Assembly: GCA_029548445.1 (NCBI GenBank)
Contig: JAKPNJ010000206.1
Span: 1 to 35,751 of the forward strand
Reading direction: 5' to 3'
Source: Bacillota bacterium
GTDB lineage: Bacteria; Bacillota; Clostridia; Saccharofermentanales; UBA5734
DNA length: 35,751 bases
The notes beneath the pieces were generated by a model, which saw nothing but the letters and a program-made list of their open reading frames with translations, made no database searches and was not told where the DNA came from. Numbering within the stretch: position 1 is the first letter of the stretch; each line of letters begins with the position of its first letter. Shown piece after piece: positions 7,349 through 16,930 of the stretch. The translations under genes were made by a program, and so were the position numbers.

Positions 7349-9856
7349 TCACAGCATCTGGTAAGGATCCACGTCCAGGGATAGGGAGACGTCCGGATCC
7401 GGCTCCTGGTCGGCCAGGAGCCCAAGGAGTGCGGACACGGTGGCCCGCTGGGCGGCCTTGATCACCACGCGCCAGCGATACCGGTCATGCAGCCGGTAGA
7501 GAGGCGCCCTGGAAGGGTCCATGACGGAGACATCCCGAAGGTTCCGGTCCTCGATCCTGGAACGAAGGTGGGCGGCAGCCCGTTTCGCGGCCTCCGACGC
7601 AAGGGTGGGATTCGCGGATGACGCGGTGACGATGCCAACGGACCCGAAGGGAGGATACTCCATGGTCCGCCTGTATCGCTCCTCGTTCCGGAAGAAGCTG
7701 TCATAGTCATGGGCGGCGGCGCATCGGATCGCGAAATCATCCGGATTGTATGTCTGGATTACGACGGTGCCCGGTGCGTCTCCCCGGCCGGCCCGTCCTG
7801 CGGCCTGGACCATGAGCTGGAAGGCCCGCTCCGAAGAGCGGAAGTCCGATATCGCCAGCATCAGGTCGGCGGACAGGATGCCCACGACGGTGACCTGGGG
7901 AAAATCATGGCCCTTGGCAATCATCTGGGTTCCGATCAGGACTTTCGCCTGTCCGCTGCGGAACGCGTCCAGGATTCGCTCATGGCCCATGCGGCCGGAG
8001 GTTGTATCCTGGTCCATCCGCAGCACGGGCACATCGGGAAACCGTTCCCGGAAAAGCTGCTCGACCTGCTGGGTCCCGGCGCCGAAACGCCCGATGCGGG
8101 TTCCGCCGCAGGCCGGGCATCGGGTGGGAACCGGCAGGATCCGTCCGCAGTAATGGCATACCAGGAATCCCTGCGCGACGGGTTCCCGCTCCCCGGGACG
8201 GGGGGCAGCCGTATGGTAGGTCATGCCGACACTGCAGGACCGGCATCGGACCAGGTGGCCGCACTCCCGGCACAGCACGGACCCCGAATGCCCCCGACGA
8301 TTGAGAAACAGCATGGCCTGTTCACCGGCGGCCAGGGCCTCGGTCATGCGCGCCGCCAGGTCCCGGCTGAAAATGCTCCGGTTTCCTTCCGCCAGCTCTC
8401 TCCGCATGTCGACAATCCGCATGGCAGGCAGGCCGGCCGAACCGATCCGGACCGGCAGGACAAGGCGTTCCGACCGGCCGTCCCTGGTTCGGGCGAAGGA
8501 CTCCACCGATGGGGTGGCGGAGCCCAGGACGAGCAGCGCGCAATGGTCCTGGCATCGCAGGCGGGCCACGTCGACGGCATGGTATCGCGGCGTCGATTCG
8601 GATTTGTAGGACGTCTCCTGTTCCTCGTCCACGACCAGGAGGCCGATATCGGCCAGGGGGGCGAAGACCGCCGACCGGGCTCCGACCACCAGCCGGACAC
8701 CGCCTTCCAGGACCCGTCGCCACTGGACAGTCCGCTCCAGGGGTGTCAGTCGGCTGTGCAGGACCGCCACATCGGAGCCGAAGCGGTCCTGGATCCGCCG
8801 GACCATCTGGGGGGTCAGGGAGATCTCGGGAACCAGGATGATGGCGCCACGACCGGATCGAAGGACCTTGCCCGCCACCTGGAGATACACTTCCGTCTTC
8901 CCGCTGCCGGTCACCCCGTGGAGGAGGAATTCCCGGGGGTCACCCCGGCGGCAGGACAACGCCTCCATGGCGTCGGCCAGGCGCCGTATGGCCTGGTCCT
9001 GGTCGGCGGTGGGCGTGGCGTCGGGCTCGAGGACGGGCGGTTCCGCATCCGGGGACAGCGCCGCATCCTCGTCCCGGGCCGGGTTCTCCTCCTTCAGGAG
9101 CTCGACCAGTCCCTTCTTCCGCAGGGTCGCCAGGGTCGATTTCGTGACACCGGACAGGGCGAGAAGGTCTTCCATCGGCATGGGACCATATTCCAGGAGG
9201 GCTTCCAGGACCCGGACCTGCTGGATGTGCCGGACCTGCCGGTCATCCATCAGGGCGGCCGCCTCGTCCGGGTCGACGAGGCAGGCGACGGTCCGCGTCT
9301 TCTCCCGCACCCCCTGGCGGACCTGGAATTCACGCCGTACCAGGCCGCCGGCCAGCGCCTCCATCAGGGCTTTTCGGATCGACGCGGTCCCCGGGATGTC
9401 CTCTTCGGGCACACCCTCGGGCCGGTCCGCCACTGTCCGGAGCAGGGCCGACAGGGACGGGTTGTCCGGTGTGTCCGCCAGCCGGTGCCTGCCTGGCTCC
9501 GTCGCCACGATCCGGATCTTTGTGGTCAGGGAGATGCCGGATGGCACCATCGTGCGGAGGGCATCCCCGTATGTGCAGGCCCAGATGCGCCGCATCGAGT
9601 CCGCCAGGCGGATCTGGTCCGGTCGGAGGACGGGCCCCCGGTCCGGAGCCGCCAGGATTTCCTTGACGGAGAACCCGTCGGCCTCCATCTCCCCGACGGA
9701 TGTCACATAGGCTTCCCTGGGCCGTTCGCCGGGCCCGAAGGGAACCAGGACCCGGGACCCGACCGTGACGCTTCCCTGCAGGGAGGACGGGATCCCGTAG
9801 ATGTACTCCCTGTCGAAGGACCGGATCGATTCGCGGAGGACAACCTTGGCCTGCAT
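7349..9856 (-). CDS. priA: Primosomal replication-restart helicase PriA
   Basis: 3'-5' DNA helicase that recognises stalled forks and reloads the replisome. It has 835 residues. The N-terminal 3'-DNA-binding domain covers about 1-105 and a winged-helix region precedes the helicase. Walker A is GVTGSGKT (314-321), the Walker B box is DEEQ (410-413) and GSATPS is at 445-450. Eight zinc-binding cysteines are present: C529, C532, C538, C541, C567, C570, C580 and C583. Between the two zinc knuckles an extra 12 or so residues (about 551-562) are inserted. The ATG at 9856 follows GGGAGGATGACGCC and lies four bases after the polC stop, so priA is co-transcribed with polC. Confidence 0.96.
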   Translation of the reverse strand: MQAKVVLRESIRSFDREYIYGIPSSLQGSVTVGSRVLVPFGPGERPREAYVTSVGEMEADGFSVKEILAAPDRGPVLRPDQIRLADSMRRIWACTYGDALRTMVPSGISLTTKIRIVATEPGRHRLADTPDNPSLSALLRTVADRPEGVPEEDIPGTASIRKALMEALAGGLVRREFQVRQGVREKTRTVACLVDPDEAAALMDDRQVRHIQQVRVLEALLEYGPMPMEDLLALSGVTKSTLATLRKKGLVELLKEENPARDEDAALSPDAEPPVLEPDATPTADQDQAIRRLADAMEALSCRRGDPREFLLHGVTGSGKTEVYLQVAGKVLRSGRGAIILVPEISLTPQMVRRIQDRFGSDVAVLHSRLTPLERTVQWRRVLEGGVRLVVGARSAVFAPLADIGLLVVDEEQETSYKSESTPRYHAVDVARLRCQDHCALLVLGSATPSVESFARTRDGRSERLVLPVRIGSAGLPAMRIVDMRRELAEGNRSIFSRDLAARMTEALAAGEQAMLFLNRRGHSGSVLCRECGHLVRCRSCSVGMTYHTAAPRPGEREPVAQGFLVCHYCGRILPVPTRCPACGGTRIGRFGAGTQQVEQLFRERFPDVPVLRMDQDTTSGRMGHERILDAFRSGQAKVLIGTQMIAKGHDFPQVTVVGILSADLMLAISDFRSSERAFQLMVQAAGRAGRGDAPGTVVIQTYNPDDFAIRCAAAHDYDSFFRNEERYRRTMEYPPFGSVGIVTASSANPTLASEAAKRAAAHLRSRIEDRNLRDVSVMDPSRAPLYRLHDRYRWRVVIKAAQRATVSALLGLLADQEPDPDVSLSLDVDPYQML

Positions 9857-9860
9857 GGCG

Positions 9861-12800
9861 TCATCCTCCCAGGAGACTGAAGAAATCGAGCTGGGAGGTT
9901 GCCGGCAGGTCCCCCAGCGCACCTGTCGATTCCATGATGTTCAGGATGGAAGACCCGACGCCGGCCCGGCGGGCCAGGTCGTCCCTGGACAGGAAGGGGC
10001 GTTCGTTCCGGGCGGCGACGATGGCGGCGGCAAGATGGGTGCCGAGGCCGGGCAGGGATGTAAGGGGCGGCCGGATGCGGTCCGGTGCTTCCTCCATGAA
10101 GCGTGTGGCGTCGGATTTCACAAGGTCCGGCGGCAGGAACGCGATGCCCCGGGCCATCATTTCCTCGATGATTTCGAGCAGGTAGAATGTCTTTTCGTCC
10201 TTGTCCGTCCAGGCATACTTTCGCTGCTGGAGCTCCTCCCGGCTTCCCCGTATCCGGTGAAGCGGCGCGATCATCGTATCGGCCCGGAAATCGTCGCCCC
10301 GGACCGAAAAGTAGGCGCAGTAATAGGCCGCGGGCCGATGGACCTTGAACCACCCGATCCGCAGGGCCGAAATGGCATACGCCGCGGCATGGGCCTTGGG
10401 AAACATGTACTTGATCTTGTTGCAGGAGACGATGTACCACTCCGGAACCCCTGCCGCCCGCATGGCGGATTCCTGCGCCTCCAGGAGTCCTTTCCCCTTC
10501 CGGACCCGCTCCATGATGTCGAAGGCGTCCTTCGATGCGAGGCCGTACTGGATCAGGCCGGTCATGATGCTGTCCCGGCACCCGATGACATCGTGGAGGC
10601 TGCAGATGCCGTTGGCGATCAGGTCCTGGGCGTTTCCCTTCCAGACATCGGTGCCGTGGGACAGGCCCAGCAGCTGGACCAGGTCGTAGAACGAAGAAGG
10701 CCGCGTTTCCCGGACCATGTCCCGGGCCATCAGGGTCCCGAGTTCCGGCAGGCCCAGGGTGCCGCAGTCCGGCGCAAGGGAGGCGTCTGCAAAGCGGAGG
10801 GCTTCCGTCGACGTGAACAGCGACATGACCGCCTCGTCCGGCAGTGGGATCTCCTGGACCGGAATGCCGGTCAGGTCGCCCAAGGTCTTCAGCATCGTCG
10901 GGTCGAAATGCCCGAGGATGTCGAGCTTCAGGATGGTGTCATGGAGCGAGTGGAAGTCGAAGTGGGTGGTCAGGATGCCGCAGGACACCTTGTCCGCGGG
11001 GTGCTGGACCGGAGTGAAGTCGTACACTTCCCTATCCTGGGGGACGACGATAATGCCGCCCGGATGCTGGCCTGTCGTGCGCTTGACCCCCACGATCCCC
11101 CGGGCCAGCCGCGCCTTGTCCGCCTTGGTGGCCGTGCGGCCCAGCTTCTCGAAGTAGGAGGATACGATGGCCGCGGCGTTCTTCTCTGCATAGGCCGTAA
11201 TGGTGCCGGCCCGGAAGGTGTGGTCCCGGCCGAATAGCGTTTCCACCTGGCGATGGGCCCGGCCCTGGTATTCCCCGGAAAAATTGAGGTCGATGTCCGG
11301 CTGCTTCTCGCCGCTGAACCCCAGGAAAGTCTCGAAGGGGATGTCCTGGCCGTCCCGCTGCAGGTCGGTCCCGCAATGGGGACAGGCCTTCCGGGGCAGG
11401 TCGTACCCCGATTTCACCGACGGATCGGACACGAACTCGGAATGGCGGCAGGTTCCGCAGCGATAATGGGGCGGCAGGGGATTCACTTCGCTGATGCCGC
11501 ACAGCGTCGCCACCAGCGAGGACCCCACCGAACCCCGGGAACCGACGGGATACCCGTCCTCGTTGGAGGTTTTCACCAGCACATGGGCCGTATAATACAT
11601 GATGGCGAATCCGTGGCGGATAATGGCCGTCAACTCCCGGTCGATCCGTGTGGCGACGAGGTCCGGCAGGACGCCCCGGAAGGCGTACATCCGTTCGGCC
11701 TGGCTCCGGGTCAGGGCCTCCACCTGCCGGGGGGCTTCGGCGATGACCGGCGGGAAAATGCCCTCCGGGATCGGCCGCAGGTTCGGGACGATGCGGCCTG
11801 CGATTTCCAACGGGTTTCGAAGAACCACTTCCTCGGCCTTCAGCCGGCCCAGGTAGGCAAACTCGTTCAGCATCTCCTCCGTGGTCCGGTAGGACAGATC
11901 CGGCTGGCAGGACGCGTCGGCATAATTCATGTCCGTCTGGAGGATTTCCCGATACACGGCATCTTTTCGGTCGAGAAAATGGACGTCGCCGGTGGCGCAG
12001 ACAGGAATCCTCAGCTGGGCGCCCAGGGCGAGGACCAGGCGGTTCAGGTTCCGGAGATCCTCCTCGCTGCCAAGGCCGCTGTCGGGATCCCGCAACAGGA
12101 AGGCGTTGTTGCCGATGGGCATGATTTCCAGGTAGTCGTAGAAACGGGCCATGTGGCGGACGGACCGGTCCGACAGGTGATTCCTGGCGGTGTCGAGGTC
12201 GTTCCCGGACTCCCGGTAGAGCCGCAGGATGGCCTGGAAGACCTCGCCGCGCTCGCAGGCGGACCCCACCAGCAGGCCGGTCCGAAAATAGGACAGAACG
12301 CTCCGGGGCAGCCGGGGGCGGCCATGGAAGTATCGGGTGCTGCTGATCGACACCAGCCGATACAGGTTGTAGAGACCCAGGGGATCCCGGGCCAGCAGGA
12401 CCGCATGATGCACAGGATGCGACTGGCGAAGGACCTGTTCCCGGGGAATCCGCCCCGCCGCGGCATTCAGGGCGGACAGGGACGAGGCCCCGTTCATGCG
12501 CAAAAAATGGGACAGGACCTCCCCGCATACCCGTGCGTCATCTGCCGCCCGATGGGATGCCTCCACCCGGATGCCGAGCCGTTCGGCCACGGTCGGCAGC
12601 CGATGGTTCGGAAGGTCCGGGAGAAACGCCCTCCCGGCCTGGAGCGTGTCCGCCATTTTCGGGTTGACTTTTTTGCGGGGCTCGGAACGGAATCCCTCGT
12701 ACCGCAGGAAGGACAGGTCGAACAAGGCGTTGTGGGCCGCCACGGGCAGGGGTCCGATGAACTCCAGGAGCCGGTCCAGGGCTTCTCCCGGGGAAGGTGC

Positions 12801-14522
12801 GCCTTCCAGCTGTTCCTGCCGGATGCCGGTCAGGGCGGTCACTTCGTCCGGAATCGGGATGCCCGGGTCACAGAACATGGACAGGACGTCCGCCTGGACA
12901 AATCCTCCCTGCCGGTCGGGCAGGAAACGGACGGCGCCGATTTCGACAATCCGGTCCTTCGACGCGTCCAGGCCGGTGGTTTCAAGATCCAGGGCCACGA
13001 AACCCCGGTCGAACGAGTCGGACGGTTCCCGCGCCTGTTCCTCGCACGGGATGGATTGGAGAGGCGGGTCCTCCCCCTCCGGGAGATCGGTGTCAGCCGA
13101 TTCGACAGCCAGGGAGCCGGTATCCCCGGCCTCGTCCGACGCGCGCCGGGGGGCCATTTCATCGGGGTCGTGGGCGACGGCCATGCCGTCATCCGCCAGG
13201 TAGCATTCCAGTCCGTACAGGATCGCAACGGGCTTTCCCTTCTCCCGGGAATGGACCGCCGCGGCATACACGTCCGGAAAGGCCTGGACACCCCCGTGAT
13301 CCGTGATGGCCAGGGCCGGATGCCCGAATGAGGCGGCCATCTCCACCAGGGCCCTGGGATCGCAGATCGCGTCCCGGGTGCTCATGCGGGTGTGGGCATG
13401 CAGCTCCACCCGGCCTTCCCCGGAACGGTCCCGGCGGGTCTCCGGTTCCGGCCGCGATTCGATGCCGACCAGGTCAACCAGGAGGTCCTTGTCATACACC
13501 CCGTCGAAGTAGGTCTTGCCGTGGATCCTCGACTGGGCCGGTTTCTTGAAACGGGCTTCCAGCAGCCGCGCATCCTCGGTCTTCGGAAAGGCCTTGGCGT
13601 GGACGGCGCCCGTCTCGTCCGCGATGGAGAGCACCACCAGGCACTTTGAAGGATTCCGAAGCGTCCGGACCTCCACAAGGACCGTTTCGCCCTCCAGCGT
13701 CACAAGCCCCGAATCCGGCGACAGGTCGCGGATGGCCGTCACGGGAGCTCCCGGATCCATGCGTCCCCAAATGCGGGTTTCCGGCTGCTTCAGCCGCCGG
13801 GGCTCCTTCTTCCCGGGATGATTCGCACTTCCGTTTCCATGCCCGTTCCCGTTGCCACCGTGGGCGCCGGCACTCCGGGTTCTCCCGTTCCGACCGGGAT
13901 CTCCCCCGGCATCGGTTCGGTCGGAAGGCGCCGGAACCGGGCGGTTTCGCCTCGCGTCGAGCTCCGCCTCCTTCAGGATCCGGGCCGCCTGTTCCATGGT
14001 GTCCCGGGGGTCGGATTCCTGGATTCGGAACGGGACGCGGACTGACAGGGAGGCCTCGCACTGGGTGGTCAGCACGTCCGACAGGCGGGCCGATGCCATG
14101 GCCGACTGGCAGGCATCCGGCACCACGATCCGGACATGGTCCGGCTCGGGAACGAAGTCGGCGTGATGGAGGAGCGCCGTCAAGGCGCCCATGTCCTGCA
14201 TGATGGACAATCGTCTTAGGATCCAGGGTTTCATCCTGGCTGCCGCCTGGACCGCCTGGCCCAGGGCGGGGGGCTCTGCCGGACACAGCACGACATCGGC
14301 CAGGGGAATGCCCAGGCTTTCCTCGATGCATCTCTCAACGGCCAACAGGCGGTCCGGTTCCGGATAGTCCCGAACCAGCAGCCGGATTTCCATCCGTCCG
14401 TCGGGATGCAGCCGGACACCGGTGACAAGGCCCTCGTCCGCACCGGATTCCGGGTCGCAGCCGTTGGCGGGAGGAACCTGTCCCGTCAGCCGTCGGCACA
14501 GTTCGTCAAGGGCGCACGACAT
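9861..14522 (-). CDS. polC: DNA polymerase III alpha subunit, PolC type
   Basis: Gram-positive replicative polymerase with built-in proofreading. At 1553 residues it is about 100 longer than typical PolC (about 1430-1450). Order: N-terminal domain (1-185), low-complexity Gly/Asn/His linker (about 190-245), OB fold (about 253-355), PHP domain start (VELHAHTRMS, 372-381; ITDHG, 406-410), acidic linker (about 450-505), DEDDh exonuclease (LDLETTG from 511), remaining PHP and then the polymerase core. The core has GSRGSVGS (994-1001) and PDIDLNFSG with catalytic D1076 and D1078 (1075-1083). A CxxC...CxxC zinc site lies between them. The ATG at 14522 has GGAAGGAGG 10 bases upstream. The two expanded linkers explain the extra length. 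Confidence 0.96.
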   Translation of the reverse strand: MSCALDELCRRLTGQVPPANGCDPESGADEGLVTGVRLHPDGRMEIRLLVRDYPEPDRLLAVERCIEESLGIPLADVVLCPAEPPALGQAVQAAARMKPWILRRLSIMQDMGALTALLHHADFVPEPDHVRIVVPDACQSAMASARLSDVLTTQCEASLSVRVPFRIQESDPRDTMEQAARILKEAELDARRNRPVPAPSDRTDAGGDPGRNGRTRSAGAHGGNGNGHGNGSANHPGKKEPRRLKQPETRIWGRMDPGAPVTAIRDLSPDSGLVTLEGETVLVEVRTLRNPSKCLVVLSIADETGAVHAKAFPKTEDARLLEARFKKPAQSRIHGKTYFDGVYDKDLLVDLVGIESRPEPETRRDRSGEGRVELHAHTRMSTRDAICDPRALVEMAASFGHPALAITDHGGVQAFPDVYAAAVHSREKGKPVAILYGLECYLADDGMAVAHDPDEMAPRRASDEAGDTGSLAVESADTDLPEGEDPPLQSIPCEEQAREPSDSFDRGFVALDLETTGLDASKDRIVEIGAVRFLPDRQGGFVQADVLSMFCDPGIPIPDEVTALTGIRQEQLEGAPSPGEALDRLLEFIGPLPVAAHNALFDLSFLRYEGFRSEPRKKVNPKMADTLQAGRAFLPDLPNHRLPTVAERLGIRVEASHRAADDARVCGEVLSHFLRMNGASSLSALNAAAGRIPREQVLRQSHPVHHAVLLARDPLGLYNLYRLVSISSTRYFHGRPRLPRSVLSYFRTGLLVGSACERGEVFQAILRLYRESGNDLDTARNHLSDRSVRHMARFYDYLEIMPIGNNAFLLRDPDSGLGSEEDLRNLNRLVLALGAQLRIPVCATGDVHFLDRKDAVYREILQTDMNYADASCQPDLSYRTTEEMLNEFAYLGRLKAEEVVLRNPLEIAGRIVPNLRPIPEGIFPPVIAEAPRQVEALTRSQAERMYAFRGVLPDLVATRIDRELTAIIRHGFAIMYYTAHVLVKTSNEDGYPVGSRGSVGSSLVATLCGISEVNPLPPHYRCGTCRHSEFVSDPSVKSGYDLPRKACPHCGTDLQRDGQDIPFETFLGFSGEKQPDIDLNFSGEYQGRAHRQVETLFGRDHTFRAGTITAYAEKNAAAIVSSYFEKLGRTATKADKARLARGIVGVKRTTGQHPGGIIVVPQDREVYDFTPVQHPADKVSCGILTTHFDFHSLHDTILKLDILGHFDPTMLKTLGDLTGIPVQEIPLPDEAVMSLFTSTEALRFADASLAPDCGTLGLPELGTLMARDMVRETRPSSFYDLVQLLGLSHGTDVWKGNAQDLIANGICSLHDVIGCRDSIMTGLIQYGLASKDAFDIMERVRKGKGLLEAQESAMRAAGVPEWYIVSCNKIKYMFPKAHAAAYAISALRIGWFKVHRPAAYYCAYFSVRGDDFRADTMIAPLHRIRGSREELQQRKYAWTDKDEKTFYLLEIIEEMMARGIAFLPPDLVKSDATRFMEEAPDRIRPPLTSLPGLGTHLAAAIVAARNERPFLSRDDLARRAGVGSSILNIMESTGALGDLPATSQLDFFSLLGG

Positions 14523-14527
14523 CCGGC

Positions 14528-15616
14528 TCAACCTCCTTCCGACAGGAGTCGCCGGATTTCGTCCAGGAGGGCCTCCACCGCCCGGTCCGCCGGGACCTTG
14601 CGCAGGACCTGGCCCTTCGAAAAGAGGAGATAGTCCCCATCTCCGCCGGCCAGGCCCACATCCGCTTCCCTCGCCTCTCCGGGCCCATTGACCGCACATC
14701 CCATGATCGCGACGGTCAGGTCGCCCGAAAGACCGGCAACGGCTCTCTCCACGGCTTCGACCGTATCGGCCAGGTTCACCCGGGTTCGTCCGCAGGTGGG
14801 GCACGACACGATCCGAATGCCCTGCGGCGCCAGGTGGAGGGTCCGAAGGATGGAGCGGGCGGCATGCACCTCCGGGACCGGGTCGCCGGTCAGGGAGACC
14901 CGGAACGTATCGCCGATTCCCTCGGCCAGCAGGGTTCCGATGCCGACGGCGGATCGGATGACGCCTTCCGCCGGCGTTCCGGCTTCCGTCACGCCCAGGT
15001 GGAGCGGATAGGACATCCGGTCGGACAGGATCCGGTTGGTCCGGATGGTCAGCCACGGATCCGAGGACTTGACGGAGACCACCAGGTCAGCAAATCCGCA
15101 GGCTTCCATCCTGGCAACGGCTTCCAGGGCGCTTTCGGACAGGGCTTCCGCGGTCACGCCGCCATGACGAGCCAGGATTTCGCGCGGAAGGGATCCGGAG
15201 TTCACGCCGATCCGGATGGGGATGCCCCGCTCCCGGGCTGCGTTCGCCACGGCCCGGACACGGTCCTCTCCCCCGATATTGCCCGGATTGATGCGGATTT
15301 TATCGGCGCCCTGCCGGATGGCCTCCAGCGCCAGGCGGTAATCGAAGTGGATGTCGGCTATCAGGGCGACCGGGGACTGCCGGCGGACCTGCCCGAAAAC
15401 CGAGGCGGCCTCCAGGTCGGGGATCGCCAGGCGAACCAGGTCGCAGCCCGCTTCCGCCAGTTCGCATACCTGCCGCAGGGTCGCGTCCCGGTCATGGGGA
15501 TCGGTGCAGGTCATGGACTGGATCGAGACAGGGGCCAGGCCGCCGATCCGGATGGGGCCCGCCTGGACAGGCCGGGTGGCCTTTCGGACAGGACGGGATG
15601 CCTCCTGCTGCATCAT
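14528..15616 (-). CDS. ispG: 4-hydroxy-3-methylbut-2-enyl diphosphate synthase (flavodoxin/ferredoxin)
   Basis: IspG (GcpE) catalyses the [4Fe-4S]-dependent reductive ring opening of MEcPP to HMBPP, the penultimate MEP-pathway step. It has 362 residues: a TIM barrel (about 15-260) followed by the Fe-S domain with C272, C275 (SCPTCGRTRVN), C307 (MGCAVNGPGE) and cluster ligand E314. Start is ATG at 15616, overlapping the rseP stop by four bases (ATGA); a second ATG follows directly. No strong ribosome binding site is visible, so it probably depends on translational coupling. Neighbours dxr (same pathway) and uppS (product consumer) support the assignment. Confidence 0.97.
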   Translation of the reverse strand: MMQQEASRPVRKATRPVQAGPIRIGGLAPVSIQSMTCTDPHDRDATLRQVCELAEAGCDLVRLAIPDLEAASVFGQVRRQSPVALIADIHFDYRLALEAIRQGADKIRINPGNIGGEDRVRAVANAARERGIPIRIGVNSGSLPREILARHGGVTAEALSESALEAVARMEACGFADLVVSVKSSDPWLTIRTNRILSDRMSYPLHLGVTEAGTPAEGVIRSAVGIGTLLAEGIGDTFRVSLTGDPVPEVHAARSILRTLHLAPQGIRIVSCPTCGRTRVNLADTVEAVERAVAGLSGDLTVAIMGCAVNGPGEAREADVGLAGGDGDYLLFSKGQVLRKVPADRAVEALLDEIRRLLSEGG

Positions 15617-16914
15617 CGGGCCAGGATCCGCATGACGTCGAAGACGAGCCCCACGACAGCCAGCATGATGATCAGGGCAAATCCGGAAATCAGGATCGCA
15701 GTCTCCAGCTTGGCCGGCAGGCGCTTGCCTCCCCGCAACCCCTCGATGCCGATGAGGATCAGCTGGCTTCCGTCGAGGGCCGGAACGGGCAACAGGTTGA
15801 AAACGCCCAAATTCACGGAAATCAGGGCAAACAGGGACAGGAGCTGGTAGATCTTGATCCAGGCCGGCTGGCCATCGTTTACCACGGACCCGATAGTGTC
15901 GATGATCCCGATGGGCCCGGTCAGGGAGTCCTGGGGGCGGATGGCGCCGGTCAGGATCATGGAAAGGCTCCGGAAGGTCAGCTTGACCACGGAATATGCA
16001 TTGCGGAAGGCTTCGCCGACACCCGGGAAAAACCCGCCTGTCGTCGTGAAGGAGAGCCCCCGGGGATTGCCTTCCCGGTACTTCGTGCTGACCATGTCCA
16101 GGTCGAGGGATTCGCCGTTCCGCAGGACCGTTACCCGGAGGGACCCGCCGGCGCTTTCCTGGATCCGCAATGTCATGGCCTCCAGGTTCTCCACCGGAAT
16201 TCCATCTACGGCGAGCAGCCGATCCCCGACCGCCAGGACAGGATTCCCCCCATTGGATTCCGGATCCACCGTCAGGATCTCCCGGCCGCCTTCCTCGAGG
16301 GGACCGAGACTTGTGACGCCAAGGCGATAGACATCCCGGATCACCGGTTCCAGCAGGGCGGTTCGCTCGGTCCCGGCGGCATCCCGGACGACGAGTTCCA
16401 CGGGCTTGGACACCCCGGCCAGTTCAAGTTCCACGGAATAATCGACGGTGGTCGCGACATGGGCGCCGTTGGCCATGACGATCCGATCCCCGCTCCGGAT
16501 TCCGGCGGTGGCGGCCTGGCTGCCGTCCGCGACCTGGTCGACGGTGGTGGTCGTGAACCCGTAGGATGTAAACAGGATGGCGAACGCCGCGACGCCGGCC
16601 AGGAGGTTGATGACGGGACCGCTGCCGATGACCAGCGCCCGGGCCCACCGGGGCCGCCGGTGGAAGAGGGCCGGGTTGTCCGACTTGTCGGTATCGTCCC
16701 TTCTTTCCTCCCCGGAGAACCGGACGAAGGCGCCGATCGGAAATAACCGGATGCTGTACCGGATGCCCTTCCTGTTCCAGGAGAAAAGGACGGGTCCCAT
16801 GAAAATGGCGAATTCCTCGATGGCGAAGCCCAGGGCCCTGCCGACCAGGAAATGACCCAGTTCATGGATCACCATCAGCGCGCTGAGAAGGAGCAGTCCC
16901 ACCAGAATCCCCAT
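15613..16914 (-). CDS. rseP: Site-2 intramembrane metalloprotease RseP
   Basis: Membrane zinc protease (M50B) that cleaves anti-sigma factors or other single-pass substrates within the membrane. It has 433 residues. The zinc motif HELGH is in the first helix (H17, E18, H21) and the third ligand is D381 in NLLPVPALDG. Hydrophobic segments lie at about 1-24, 91-118, 355-388 and 405-427. Two PDZ-like regions occupy about 125-185 and 205-280; most Firmicute homologues have one obvious PDZ, so the second is tentative. ATG at 16914 follows CTGGAGGG. It is located between dxr and ispG, its usual place. Confidence 0.95.
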   Translation of the reverse strand: MGILVGLLLLSALMVIHELGHFLVGRALGFAIEEFAIFMGPVLFSWNRKGIRYSIRLFPIGAFVRFSGEERRDDTDKSDNPALFHRRPRWARALVIGSGPVINLLAGVAAFAILFTSYGFTTTTVDQVADGSQAATAGIRSGDRIVMANGAHVATTVDYSVELELAGVSKPVELVVRDAAGTERTALLEPVIRDVYRLGVTSLGPLEEGGREILTVDPESNGGNPVLAVGDRLLAVDGIPVENLEAMTLRIQESAGGSLRVTVLRNGESLDLDMVSTKYREGNPRGLSFTTTGGFFPGVGEAFRNAYSVVKLTFRSLSMILTGAIRPQDSLTGPIGIIDTIGSVVNDGQPAWIKIYQLLSLFALISVNLGVFNLLPVPALDGSQLILIGIEGLRGGKRLPAKLETAILISGFALIIMLAVVGLVFDVMRILAR

Positions 16915-16930
16915 GGATCCCTCCAGATGA

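Noticed and set aside
3730-7461. Very long open frame on the plus strand (about 1243 codons) antisense to rsmB, the peptidase, fmt and def
   Set aside because: It is the complement of well-supported genes in a GC-rich sequence, is rich in Gly/Gln/Arg with no domain, and has no ribosome binding site. It is a codon-bias shadow.
14523-15056. N-terminal extension of polC to a far upstream start
   Set aside because: The extension lies wholly within ispG in another frame, lacks PolC similarity, and the ATG at 14522 has a strong ribosome binding site.
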